A stretch of 64,000 nt of DNA, from assembly GCA_963739515.1 (NCBI GenBank), contig CAVUAO010000005.1, forward strand, positions 1 to 64,000. Reading direction: 5' to 3'. Positions 26,583 through 35,130 of this stretch are shown in pieces. Made by a program: the position numbers and the translations under genes. The DNA comes from JBFYTX01 sp963739515. GTDB taxonomy: Bacteria > Chloroflexota > Dehalococcoidia > Dehalococcoidales > RBG-16-60-22. The notes beneath the pieces are model-generated. The model was not told the DNA's origin. It was given only the letters and a program-made list of their open reading frames with translations, and searched no databases. Numbering within the stretch: position 1 is the stretch's first letter; each line of letters begins with the position of its first letter.

Positions 26583-27488
26583 ATGAAAAATATGGCGCAA
26601 CAGGCAATAACACCGGAAGCGTTAGCCGGAACACCATTCCACGTCAATGAAACAAAAAGGTTCTTAAGAGTATTCCTGGGCCGCGGCCTGGTAGTATTCG
26701 GCATGGTAATCGTACTTTTATTCATTTTTACCGCTATTTTCGGGCCTTTATTGGCTCCTTATGACCCCGTCGAAATACACCCGGCGGAAAGACTGCAAAA
26801 TCCATCATGGCAGCACTGGCTCGGCACGGATAATTTTGGCAGAGATACCTTAAGCCGCCTGATTCACGGTGCCGGCAACTCATTGATGGTCGGCGTGGTC
26901 GCGGTGGGCATTGCCGCCGTCGTCGGCATTATCGCCGGAATGCTGGCCGGTTTCTTCGGAGGCTGGATAAATATAGTTATCATGAGAATCGTGGATGCTC
27001 TGATGTCCTTTCCGATGATTTTACTGGCGTTGCTTATCGCCGGGCTGTTAGGCAGCGGGTTGAAAAACGTCATGATAGCCCTGGGCGTAGCGATGATACC
27101 TGTCTATGCCCGTTTAATGTGCGGGCAAGTTCTGACTATCAGGGAGAATGACTATATCATGGCCGGCAGGTCCATGGGCAGCAATAACTGGCGCCTGATG
27201 TTTCGCCACATTTTACCAAACGCATTCCCTCCCCTGATTGTATTGATAACCATGCAAATAGGCTCGGCCATTCTGGCTGAAGCCGGATTAAGTTACCTGG
27301 GCATCGGCATTACGCCCCCAGAGCCCTCCTGGGGCGCCATGGTTAATGACGGCTTTAGATACCTGATTACCAACCCGCTGCTTTCGTTCGTCCCGGGGCT
27401 GGCCATCATGCTGGTGGTGTTCGCTTTCAGCATGGTAGGGGACGGCCTACGTGACGCGCTTGACCCGAGGCTAAGAGGAACGGTATAA
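26583..27488 (+). CDS. ABC transporter permease, DppC-like
   Basis: 301 residues. The N-terminus is followed by a first helix and the typical LLAPYDPVEIHPAERLQNPS and HWLGTDNFGRDTLSRLIHG periplasmic segments. The EAA loop YIMAGRSMGSNNWRLMFRHI lies in the middle, and the protein ends DGLRDALDPRLRGT. It forms a heterodimeric pore with the DppB-like protein. The missing DppD/DppF ATPases must be supplied by another locus if this importer is functional. The next gene is on the opposite strand. Confidence 0.9.
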   Translation: MKNMAQQAITPEALAGTPFHVNETKRFLRVFLGRGLVVFGMVIVLLFIFTAIFGPLLAPYDPVEIHPAERLQNPSWQHWLGTDNFGRDTLSRLIHGAGNSLMVGVVAVGIAAVVGIIAGMLAGFFGGWINIVIMRIVDALMSFPMILLALLIAGLLGSGLKNVMIALGVAMIPVYARLMCGQVLTIRENDYIMAGRSMGSNNWRLMFRHILPNAFPPLIVLITMQIGSAILAEAGLSYLGIGITPPEPSWGAMVNDGFRYLITNPLLSFVPGLAIMLVVFAFSMVGDGLRDALDPRLRGTV

Positions 27489-27561
27489 AAAGCCAGCTTG
27501 TTATTACGCTTGCATTCCAATTGGACTCGCAATACAACTTGAGCTGGCGTTATTTAGCAAT

Positions 27562-28173
27562 CTACTTTCCGGTGACAGGGTGTTTAAAGTGATAAGGGAC
27601 GTTCCCTGTAAAATACGGGTAGGGATGAAAAGCAGAAGGCGGCGCGTCAGCGTCGGGCAAACCCATCCAGCCCATTAACGGCAGATTAAGCCAACCATCC
27701 TCGACCGGCGAGCAAAAGGTATTGTTCCAGTGAAGCTTACTGAATAGCCACTTGCTGTTTTCCTTGACGTACTTATTTTCATAATAGCCGTGCAAGAATT
27801 CCGCGCGAGGGAATGCCCCGTAGGACTTGGCTTCAAAGAGCCAGGTCTGCCAACGGCCCTGCGCCGAATTCCCGTCAGGAGAGACGTCTACGACGCCGCC
27901 GATTTGCATCACGATAAACTGCATCCACGCGGGCGATTGCCTCGGTTTGCCGCCTCCGGCGAACATGTCCCAGTAGATCCGGCGGATGCCCTTCTTGCCG
28001 AAGAAAACACCGTGGTCGGCGATTTCCACGGACTCGGCATTATCGGAAAAAATATCGACGATTTCCGCCCACATATTATTATCGAAATAATAGCCGTATT
28101 TCTTTTGCAGGTGCTCAATTTCCTGGATGTCTTCCTGGAGTTGTACCTGCTTTTCCAGTTCTTCAATATTCAT
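27562..28173 (-). CDS. SnoaL/NTF2-like protein, tandem copy A
   Basis: 203 residues from the ATG at 28173. An upstream extension in the same frame is only the antisense of the next gene and has no family similarity. The domain begins with a helix LQEDIQEIEHLQKKYGYYFD, then IVDIFSDNAESVEIADHGVFFGKKG. The C-terminal tail VPYHFKHPVTGK is shared with copies B and C. It is the last of three tandem paralogues downstream of the carboxylase operon. The SnoaL_4-like fold fits a small-molecule isomerase, cyclase or dehydratase; the substrate is unknown. Confidence 0.78.
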   Translation of the reverse strand: MNIEELEKQVQLQEDIQEIEHLQKKYGYYFDNNMWAEIVDIFSDNAESVEIADHGVFFGKKGIRRIYWDMFAGGGKPRQSPAWMQFIVMQIGGVVDVSPDGNSAQGRWQTWLFEAKSYGAFPRAEFLHGYYENKYVKENSKWLFSKLHWNNTFCSPVEDGWLNLPLMGWMGLPDADAPPSAFHPYPYFTGNVPYHFKHPVTGK

Positions 28174-28189
28174 GGTTAACCACCTTATT

Positions 28190-28783
28190 TTATTTACCCG
28201 TGACCGGGTGTTTAAAAGGATAGGGGACATGATAGCCGGAGGGATAGGGGTGATAAGAGGTGGCCGGGGCATCGGCTTGGGGAAAGGGCGTGTCGGAGAG
28301 CTTGGGGACTTTAAGGAACCCGCTTTCATATGAGGTCCAGTAGATAAGGTTCCAGTGTAGCTTTTGGAAATACCACCTGCCGTTTTCCTTGATATACTCG
28401 TTATTGTAGACGCCGAATTCCCAGGTCTGTTTTTTCGTCCCGCCGAAGGGCCGGCACTCGAAAGCCGGGGTGTACCAACGGCCTTTGGCGGTCCTTCCGT
28501 CGGGAGAAATTTCAACGACGCCTTGCGATTGCATGACCTCGAAGAACATCCAGCCCGGACGCTTCATACCAACCATGCCGGCGTACATCCGGATAACGCC
28601 CTCTTTCCCCCGAAACACGCCGTGGTCGGTAATCTCCACCGACTCCGTGTTCTCGGAAAACAGGTCGATGACCTCCTGGTACATGGAAGTATCGAAGTAA
28701 TAGCCATATATACGCTGGAGATGCTCTATAGCCTGGATGTCTTCCAGTCGGGTCACCTGTTTTTCCAGTCCCGCCAGATTCAT
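28190..28783 (-). CDS. SnoaL/NTF2-like protein, tandem copy B
   Basis: 197 residues. It has the same architecture as copy A: LEDIQAIEHLQRIYGYYFD, ENTESVEITDHGVFRGKEG, SPDGRTAKGRWYTPAF and the YPFKHPVTGK end. The gap to copy A is 16 nt. The conserved His and acidic residues in VEITDHGVF could form the ligand pocket. Divergence among the three copies is enough to suggest different substrates or subunits of one hetero-oligomer. Confidence 0.78.
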   Translation of the reverse strand: MNLAGLEKQVTRLEDIQAIEHLQRIYGYYFDTSMYQEVIDLFSENTESVEITDHGVFRGKEGVIRMYAGMVGMKRPGWMFFEVMQSQGVVEISPDGRTAKGRWYTPAFECRPFGGTKKQTWEFGVYNNEYIKENGRWYFQKLHWNLIYWTSYESGFLKVPKLSDTPFPQADAPATSYHPYPSGYHVPYPFKHPVTGK

Positions 28784-28794
28784 GATGATAACCT

Positions 28795-29424
28795 CTACTT
28801 ACCGGTAATGGGGTGCTTGAAGTGGACGGGGAAGTGATAGCCGAACGGGTAGGGTCGCCAGGTGGTGGGCGGGGCGTCCGGCGGCACCTCCGCGCTCGGT
28901 CCGCTATGGCCGACCACCGGGGTCTTGAGCCAGCCGTCTTCATAAGGGGTGCGGAAGTTCAGAAAGAAGTGGAGCTTCTTCATCTGCCACCTGCCATCTT
29001 CCTTAACGTATTCGTTTTCATAGATGCCATGTGCCCAGAGCTGCCTGAGTTCGCCCTCGTGGAGGGATAACGTAGGCCGGGCTTCCACAAAAAAGCCGTA
29101 CCAGCGCCCCTTAGCGTTCCTCCCATCGGGGTCGACGGTAACGACGCCCTGGATCTGCATACCGATGGACATATAGCCGACCCTCGGCTTGGCGTCCTTA
29201 CCGCCTTTAATCAGGTCGATGTAGTACCGCCTTACGCCTTCCTTGCCCTTATAAACGCCGTAGTCGCATTCCTCGACGGACTCGGCCTTATCGCTGAAGA
29301 GGTCGACCACCTTTTCCCACTCCCCGTAGTCGCAATAATAGCCGTAGATTCTTTGGAGCTTTTCAATCTGTTTGATGTCTTCAAGTCGCTGGATTCTTTT
29401 TTGAAGTTCTTCCAGTGTCGCCAT
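28795..29424 (-). CDS. SnoaL/NTF2-like protein, tandem copy C
   Basis: 209 residues, first of the three in transcription order. Landmarks are IKQIEKLQRIYGYYCDYGEW, DKAESVEECDYGVYKGKEG, DPDGRNAKGRWYGFFVEA and HFKHPITGK. The aligned His of copies A and B (ITDHGVF) is replaced by Tyr (CDYGVY), so its chemistry may differ. It follows the URO-D-like gene by about 70 nt. Confidence 0.78.
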   Translation of the reverse strand: MATLEELQKRIQRLEDIKQIEKLQRIYGYYCDYGEWEKVVDLFSDKAESVEECDYGVYKGKEGVRRYYIDLIKGGKDAKPRVGYMSIGMQIQGVVTVDPDGRNAKGRWYGFFVEARPTLSLHEGELRQLWAHGIYENEYVKEDGRWQMKKLHFFLNFRTPYEDGWLKTPVVGHSGPSAEVPPDAPPTTWRPYPFGYHFPVHFKHPITGK

Positions 29425-29495
29425 ATATACCTCCTATCCTAAAATAGAAAACCACTCCGCCGGCGGGTTCACTTCCATGTTCATTCACCTTCACA

Positions 29496-30503
29496 TTAAG
29501 GACGCGATTGTCCGGATATCATGTTCATGAGCAAATGGATATTATCAGGCGGCGTCTCCGGCGGCACTTCCCAGTCCGTGGTCAGAAAGACACCTGGCTC
29601 GATTTTTTTTGATGGGTCTGTGTCTAAATATCTTGGCAATTCTTTCATATCTGAGTTGAGAAGGCGGGCAGGAACGGCTTTCCCTAAGATACAGGATCGT
29701 CCTGCCCTTAATTTGTTCCAGGTATCAGTATCGATTCCCGTGGAAACTATTCCGTCAAAACCGAGGTTTAAAAGATTAGCAATGTTATCCGGAGACGATT
29801 CGCCAGGCAACAAAACGGAGAAAGCGTTGTAGAACCTCACCATGCTGACAACTGGCAGGAAGGTCGAGCGCAGCCAGGACAGCTGGGCCAGTGGAAAAAC
29901 CGGGAGCAGTCTTTCCGCAACGGCGATAATATCCAGTTCCAGCTGACAGTAAATCTGGACTACCTTTAGCAGAAAACCAACCGCCGACTGAATAGCCCCC
30001 ATGGCTTCTTCCGGCCTTTCGGCTAGCTCCTTGAGAAGGTCTCTGCCCGTCAATCCAGCCGCTAAAGTCAGCGGACCGGTAACTACGGCGGCCATGGCCA
30101 GGTTCGGGCCCGCAACTTTATTAATGCGCCGTAAGGACTCGATAACGGTAGCGAACCTGCCTGTTTTAGCGGCGCTTTCCACGTTGATGTCCTTGAGCCG
30201 CCCCAGGTCGAACCCGGGATTCGGGCTGACCGTCGGCGCTTCATAATCGCCCCCCCAGTTCACGGAGCGACCGCATATCTCTATTTCCAGCGAAGCATCA
30301 AAGCCGCCGGCGATGCCGTCATAACCGTATAGCTTCTGGGCATTCTGGAGGCATTTTACGTATTGAGTCGGGTTATCATACATCCTTCGTACTGGCACTT
30401 GTTCCAGTCTGGCGGCGTGGGTGAATACCCAGGGGATAAAAGGTAGCCGCGGCAATTCAGCCGCCTCAAATGCTCCTCTGACCAGTCTTTTAGAGGTAAT
30501 CAT
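29496..30503 (-). CDS. URO-D-like protein, copy 2
   Basis: 335 residues from the ATG at 30503; a longer in-frame start at 30617 would overlap the hyuB-like gene by 90 nt and is less likely. The URO-D superfamily fold is suggested by RLVRGAFEAAELPRLPFIPW at the start, AAVVTGPLTLAAGLTGRDLL near 150, and the C-terminal VFLTTDWEVPPETPPDNIHLLM (partly quoted), which is typical of URO-D proteins. The HemE active-site residues are not evident. It is downstream of and close to the carboxylase genes, so a role in that pathway is inferred. Confidence 0.72.
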   Translation of the reverse strand: MITSKRLVRGAFEAAELPRLPFIPWVFTHAARLEQVPVRRMYDNPTQYVKCLQNAQKLYGYDGIAGGFDASLEIEICGRSVNWGGDYEAPTVSPNPGFDLGRLKDINVESAAKTGRFATVIESLRRINKVAGPNLAMAAVVTGPLTLAAGLTGRDLLKELAERPEEAMGAIQSAVGFLLKVVQIYCQLELDIIAVAERLLPVFPLAQLSWLRSTFLPVVSMVRFYNAFSVLLPGESSPDNIANLLNLGFDGIVSTGIDTDTWNKLRAGRSCILGKAVPARLLNSDMKELPRYLDTDPSKKIEPGVFLTTDWEVPPETPPDNIHLLMNMISGQSRP

Positions 30504-30526
30504 TTTGGAGATATCTCCGGGAGCGG

Positions 30527-32584
30527 TCACATCCTGATTATTTCTCTCGTTTTCTTCCCATCCGGCCACGACCCGTAGTATTCCAGTATCTCTTCCGGGG
30601 GACGAAGCTGCGACCATTCTTTCTCGAACTCGTCCCAGGTCATACTGCGGGATATCCTGTCCGCCTTCTCCTGCTGACGGAGCTGTCTTGTTTTCTCCTC
30701 GTCCACCTCGAGGGTCTCGCGGTCATAAGCGACGTGATAGATGTTTTCCGCCGTCCAGTGAGAAATGATTTCCTTCCTCATATCGTCCATGACCATGCCG
30801 GGGTCCCTGTCCAGCGCATCGCCGTAACCGCCGCCGCCGCCGCTGAAGACCACCCACAGGTCGCCATTTTCCATGATGTGAACTTTTTTAAATATGCTGC
30901 CGATTTCGTAGTCGCCCTTGATCGCCTTCTCGGTAATCAGCTGCACGGCTCCCGTGGGGATATCTTTATCGCCCCTTCTCATCTTTTCCCAGATATTGGT
31001 ATGCTTGACCTCGATGCCCGGCAATGTCGGCGGCGGATAGCCGCCGAACAGACCGATACAGTTGCGTATTTTACTACCTTTGACATGACTGTTATAGAGG
31101 GCATAGTCGACGTAGTTAACGGCATAAATCGTCTCGGTTCCCGAGCCGCCGCGGTGCATGCCGAATCCGCCGCTATCGCGACTGAGCTTGGCCGCCAGGC
31201 TTAAGAACTGGAACTCGTTTTCCATGTCCTCGATGTCCGGCGCCCGGCCTGATGGGCAATGTGAGAATCCAAAGGCATCGACACCGTCTATGTCCGACCT
31301 GGCGCCGTGCCCCTCGGTGTTGAGGCCGAAGGCCAGAAAGTCGGAGACGGGGACGCCCCACTGGTTGACGCCGGAGATAAGCACGCCGACGCCCGTATTG
31401 CCGGTCGCCGCGGCCACCAGCTCCCGCTGCGGGCTATCAAACATGAGCTTGCTCATGCAAATGGTACCCAGGGTCATCGCACCGTGGCATGAAGGGGCGC
31501 TGTTGCTCTGGGCCGCCTCGAAGTTGGGATTGAACATGCATCCTTCAGGCACAATCCACTTCATGGACGCGAAGATGCCGGCCGAGACCGGCAGGTCGTT
31601 GAAAGTATAGGACATGAGGTGGATGGCCACATTAGCCGCCAGGGCGTGAGGCATACAATGCTGGGGGCTATCGGTTTCCGGAGAAGTGCCGGTAAAGTCC
31701 CAGGTGAGCTCATCCCCTTTTTTGGTCAGGGTGAGGAAGTTGCGCACCAGCCGGTGCTTTTCGCCGACGATATCCATAAAGGTGACGGCGCGATAGGTGC
31801 CGTCGTTCCACAGCCGGATGCGGCGGCGGGCGCCTTCCTCCGCTTCGACGATAATGCGGCGGAAAAGGCCCCGGACGAAATCGTTGCCCTTCTCCCGGGC
31901 AAGCGAGACAAGCCTTTGCCGCAGGCGGTCGGCGGCGCTCACCCTGGCCCTCATATCAATCGCCTGCATTCGCGGCGCCCGTGAGATAAGATTAACGCAC
32001 ATCTCCACCAGGTCTTCGCGCAGCCTGAAGTTTTCACCTATCTTAATTGGCGAAAGTAACATGCCCTCATCATGGCGGGTCTTGGCGGTGAGCGGCATAC
32101 CGCCGGGCTCGCAGGCGCCCGTCTCCGGCTGGTGGACGGCCGCGTTTGTCCAGGCGATCAGCTCGCCGTCGTTGAAGACGGGCATGACGACAATCTGGTC
32201 GCAGTTATGGATGCCGCCATAGAGCGGATCGGAACAGTAAAAGATATCGCCGTCCTTGCATCCCACCGTCGGGTCTTTCAGCCACGTCTCGGCCACATAC
32301 TTTATCGGTAATTGCCCAACGACGGCGTGGAGATACGTGCCGCACCAGGCGGCTACCATGTCGCCTTTCGGGGTATAAATGCCTGTAACCACGTCCCCGG
32401 AGCGGAGCATGCTGCTCACGCCCAGCTTGATAAAGACCTCCTTGGACTCGAGCAGGAAGCTGTTGAGCTTCTCAGTATATATTTCGTAATCGCCGGGTTG
32501 CAGCAATTTCAGACATTCCACTTCTTTATCTGTCGACGGACTGGGTTTTATCCATTGCAGGAGCTTTTCTGGGTCCGGTCTCAT
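30527..32584 (-). CDS. HyuB-type subunit of a ketone carboxylase/hydantoinase family enzyme
   Basis: 685 residues, hydantoinase B/oxoprolinase family. Typical segments: LRSGDVVTGIYTPKGDMVA, the metal-site region DIFYCSDPLYGGIHNCDQIV, TNAAVHQPETGACEPGG and a late GGGGGYGDALDRDP. In acetone and acetophenone carboxylases the HyuB-like subunit binds the ketone or enol phosphate and performs carboxylation. Here two HyuA-like genes and a small zinc-type subunit precede it in the same operon, the arrangement of acetophenone carboxylase (apcABCD), whereas hydantoinases lack the small subunit. The gap to the HyuA-like gene is 15 nt. Confidence 0.83.
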   Translation of the reverse strand: MRPDPEKLLQWIKPSPSTDKEVECLKLLQPGDYEIYTEKLNSFLLESKEVFIKLGVSSMLRSGDVVTGIYTPKGDMVAAWCGTYLHAVVGQLPIKYVAETWLKDPTVGCKDGDIFYCSDPLYGGIHNCDQIVVMPVFNDGELIAWTNAAVHQPETGACEPGGMPLTAKTRHDEGMLLSPIKIGENFRLREDLVEMCVNLISRAPRMQAIDMRARVSAADRLRQRLVSLAREKGNDFVRGLFRRIIVEAEEGARRRIRLWNDGTYRAVTFMDIVGEKHRLVRNFLTLTKKGDELTWDFTGTSPETDSPQHCMPHALAANVAIHLMSYTFNDLPVSAGIFASMKWIVPEGCMFNPNFEAAQSNSAPSCHGAMTLGTICMSKLMFDSPQRELVAAATGNTGVGVLISGVNQWGVPVSDFLAFGLNTEGHGARSDIDGVDAFGFSHCPSGRAPDIEDMENEFQFLSLAAKLSRDSGGFGMHRGGSGTETIYAVNYVDYALYNSHVKGSKIRNCIGLFGGYPPPTLPGIEVKHTNIWEKMRRGDKDIPTGAVQLITEKAIKGDYEIGSIFKKVHIMENGDLWVVFSGGGGGYGDALDRDPGMVMDDMRKEIISHWTAENIYHVAYDRETLEVDEEKTRQLRQQEKADRISRSMTWDEFEKEWSQLRPPEEILEYYGSWPDGKKTREIIRM

Positions 32585-32599
32585 ATCCTTCTCCTTTAT

Positions 32600-34735
32600 C
32601 TAAATCTTTTCCAGTATGAAATTCTGGTATTTGTCTACCGAAAGCCTGAATATCGGCGGCAGCACGATAGTAGTGTCCTCGGCTTCGATAACGGCGGGGC
32701 CGCCGATTAAATTGCCGTGCTTCAGCGCCCTGGCGTCATAAACAGGAGTCGGGCGGAACTCCCCGTATTCAGTCCAGTAAGCTTCCCGTTGACCTTTCAA
32801 TGCTTCGGGGGCAGGGGTCTCTCTGGTTTTCGGATAGGTGGGTAGCTTCGGTTTGGGGTGGTCCACCGTGGCGCGCAATATAAGGTTAAGCATATCCACG
32901 CCCCCCTGAGGGTAAGCCGAGATGCGGTTATAAACGCGGCAGTATTCATCTTCGAAAGATTGATATATCGCCCTGACATCATCGGCGTTTCCGATTTGCA
33001 ATAACGGCGACATGAAACGGAGGATGTTGAGCTGGCCACCATATTTGGCTTCAATCTCCAGGCCGAACCTGATCGCATCGAGGGAGAAACCCTCGTTGGT
33101 AATATCCTTAATGGCTCTTTCCTGCAGGCTTTTTACCGTTTTATTGAAGATGTCATAGTCCTCGAAAGGTTTCATCGTCCCCGGGGCCAGCAAAGGCAGG
33201 CGGAGCGATTGCTCGTAAAGATGCAGGATATCCATGGTGCTGGAGCCAAAAGCGCAAAATACCGGCGAGAACGGAAAGACGACGATTTTATTTATCCCGG
33301 CGTACTGACCGTACGAGCAGCAGTGGGTCGGCCCGGCCCCGCCGTAGGCAAAAAGAATAAAATCACCCGGCTTGAAACCCCGGAGGAAGGTCTCCTTGGC
33401 GATGGTATCACCCATGTTGGCGTCGACGATTTTTTTAATCAGCAGCGCCGCTTCTTCCACCTCCATGCCCAGAGGGCTGGCAATCTTTTCCTTGATGGCC
33501 GATGCCGCCCTGCTTTTATCCAGCTTCATACGCCCGCCGTGATAATAATCGGGGTTGATATAGCCCAGCACGATATCGGCGTCGGTAACGGTGGGCTCGG
33601 TGCCGCCCAGGTTATAAGAGGCCGGTCCCGGCATGGAACCGGCTCCCTGGGGCCCGACTTCCAATCGATTGCCCATGACGGGGTTGAGCCAGGCGATAGA
33701 GCCGCCGCCGGCCCCGATTGACCTTGTCTCCAGGACGGTCATATCCACCCACCAGCGGTCAATGAGGGGGTGGTACTGGTAGAACCGGCTGCTGCCGGCC
33801 ACAATCAGGCCCAGGTCGAAACTGGTGCCGCCCATGTCGCTCACCACAATGTTGTCGTACCCCAGTATCTTGCCGACATTGGCCCCGCCGATGAGCCCGG
33901 CCACCGGTCCTCCGTTAAAAGTCTGGATAGCCGCCGTGCGGAAGACCTCGGCCATGCCGCCGCTGTTATGCACCATCATGATGGTCTTTTCGTAGCCGGA
34001 GTTGCGGAGTTCGTCCCCCGTGCCGGATATCTGCTCCCACATGGAGTAATGCAGATAGGCGTTTAATATCGTGGTCACGGTACGCGTATATTCGTTCTGT
34101 TTCGGCGTCACCTCCGAAGAAAGCACCACCGGCATGGCTCCCAGGTAAAAGTCCGGGTACTCTTTGCGGATAATTTCGGCGAGGCGCCTTTCATGGGCAG
34201 GATTGGCATACGAGAAAAGGAGGCTGACGACGAACCCCCGGGCGCCCCGGTCCACCAGGTGCTGCAGCTTTTCCAGAAAATCTTCCTCGTCCAGGGGCCT
34301 GATTATCTCCCCCCGGGAGTTGACCCTTTCCTTGACGCCCACCGTCATTTCGCGGGAGATGAGGGGCTCGGGCTTGACGATACGGGCCAGGTTCCTGATC
34401 TCCCGGAAGGTCAGCTGGTCCGACCATGAGGCGCCCTTGCCGATGGGCACGATGTCTTCAAAGCCTTCCGTGGTAATCAGAGCCAGCCTGGGGCCCGTCC
34501 TTTGCAATAGCGTGTTCATGGCGATGGTGGTGGAATAGCGGACCACCTCGGTACTGCCCAGCAGCTCCTTGACGGAAATGCCGAGCATGGCCGCGGCATC
34601 TTTCACCGCCCGCATGAAGCCGACCGAAAGGTTATAGCCGGTGGTCGGCGTTTTGGTAAAGACGGTTTTGCCGTCATAGCTCAGGAAAAGGTCGGTAAAC
34701 GTTCCGCCGATATCAACATCAAGAGAGACCTTCAT
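32600..34735 (-). CDS. HyuA-type ATP-binding subunit, copy 2
   Basis: 711 residues. The N-terminal acetate/sugar-kinase/actin-like phosphate loop is SLDVDIGGTFTDLFLSYDG; a second conserved block reads IVVSDMGGTSFDLGLI near residue 295, and SIGAGGGSIAWLNP near 345. The C-terminus PAVIEAEDTTIVLPP is the family ending. In ketone carboxylases such subunits hydrolyse ATP to form the enol phosphate and carboxyphosphate intermediates. It is similar to but clearly diverged from the 35131-37149 copy, fitting an alpha/alpha-prime pair. Confidence 0.85.
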   Translation of the reverse strand: MKVSLDVDIGGTFTDLFLSYDGKTVFTKTPTTGYNLSVGFMRAVKDAAAMLGISVKELLGSTEVVRYSTTIAMNTLLQRTGPRLALITTEGFEDIVPIGKGASWSDQLTFREIRNLARIVKPEPLISREMTVGVKERVNSRGEIIRPLDEEDFLEKLQHLVDRGARGFVVSLLFSYANPAHERRLAEIIRKEYPDFYLGAMPVVLSSEVTPKQNEYTRTVTTILNAYLHYSMWEQISGTGDELRNSGYEKTIMMVHNSGGMAEVFRTAAIQTFNGGPVAGLIGGANVGKILGYDNIVVSDMGGTSFDLGLIVAGSSRFYQYHPLIDRWWVDMTVLETRSIGAGGGSIAWLNPVMGNRLEVGPQGAGSMPGPASYNLGGTEPTVTDADIVLGYINPDYYHGGRMKLDKSRAASAIKEKIASPLGMEVEEAALLIKKIVDANMGDTIAKETFLRGFKPGDFILFAYGGAGPTHCCSYGQYAGINKIVVFPFSPVFCAFGSSTMDILHLYEQSLRLPLLAPGTMKPFEDYDIFNKTVKSLQERAIKDITNEGFSLDAIRFGLEIEAKYGGQLNILRFMSPLLQIGNADDVRAIYQSFEDEYCRVYNRISAYPQGGVDMLNLILRATVDHPKPKLPTYPKTRETPAPEALKGQREAYWTEYGEFRPTPVYDARALKHGNLIGGPAVIEAEDTTIVLPPIFRLSVDKYQNFILEKI

Positions 34736-34748
34736 TTATACACCTGCC

Positions 34749-35117
34749 TTATTGTTTGTCTCGCATAGGCTTGCCTGTCGGAGATGCCAGGTATTTTTCT
34801 TTCAGTTCGTCGATATCCAATTCGATGTCGTAAGTGACCGGGTGGCCCGGCGGCAGCATTTCGTTTTCCACCATGATACCGCAGCCGGGACAGTAGAACT
34901 CCACCAGCATGGCCCAGGTGGAATCCGGGGCAAAACTGAAAGGCCCCTTCACGGGCGAGTTGTATATCGTATCCAGGTCTTTCCTGATATAGACCCGGCA
35001 CCCTTTCTTGTAATTTTCCCTGGCGGAGATGAGCTCATATCCGCAGCGGTTACAGCACCAGAGTTCTTTTTCCAGGTCGATGTCCAAATATTCGGTTATC
35101 TGCCTCTTGGTACCCAT
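34749..35117 (-). CDS. Small zinc-binding subunit of the carboxylase (acetone carboxylase gamma-like)
   Basis: 122 residues. Two CxxC-type pairs are present: ELWCCNRCGYELI near residue 20 and VEFYCPGCGIMVE near 75, likely a zinc site. The GHPVTYDIELD tail matches acetone-carboxylase gamma-like proteins. It lies between the two HyuA genes with gaps of 13 nt on each side, a conserved position in acetophenone-carboxylase-type operons. It probably has a structural role in the complex. Confidence 0.75.
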   Translation of the reverse strand: MGTKRQITEYLDIDLEKELWCCNRCGYELISARENYKKGCRVYIRKDLDTIYNSPVKGPFSFAPDSTWAMLVEFYCPGCGIMVENEMLPPGHPVTYDIELDIDELKEKYLASPTGKPMRDKQ

Positions 35118-35130
35118 CGGTTCCTCCTTC

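Noticed and set aside
27491..27548. Inverted repeat GCCAGCT/AGCTGGC between dppC-like and NTF2-like genes
   Set aside because: Only 7-bp arms with a 43-nt loop and no U-tract; too weak to call a terminator.
28174..28515. N-terminal extension of the NTF2-like copy A frame
   Set aside because: This part reads through copy B in another frame, is Pro/Ser/Arg-rich, and a good ATG exists at 28173.
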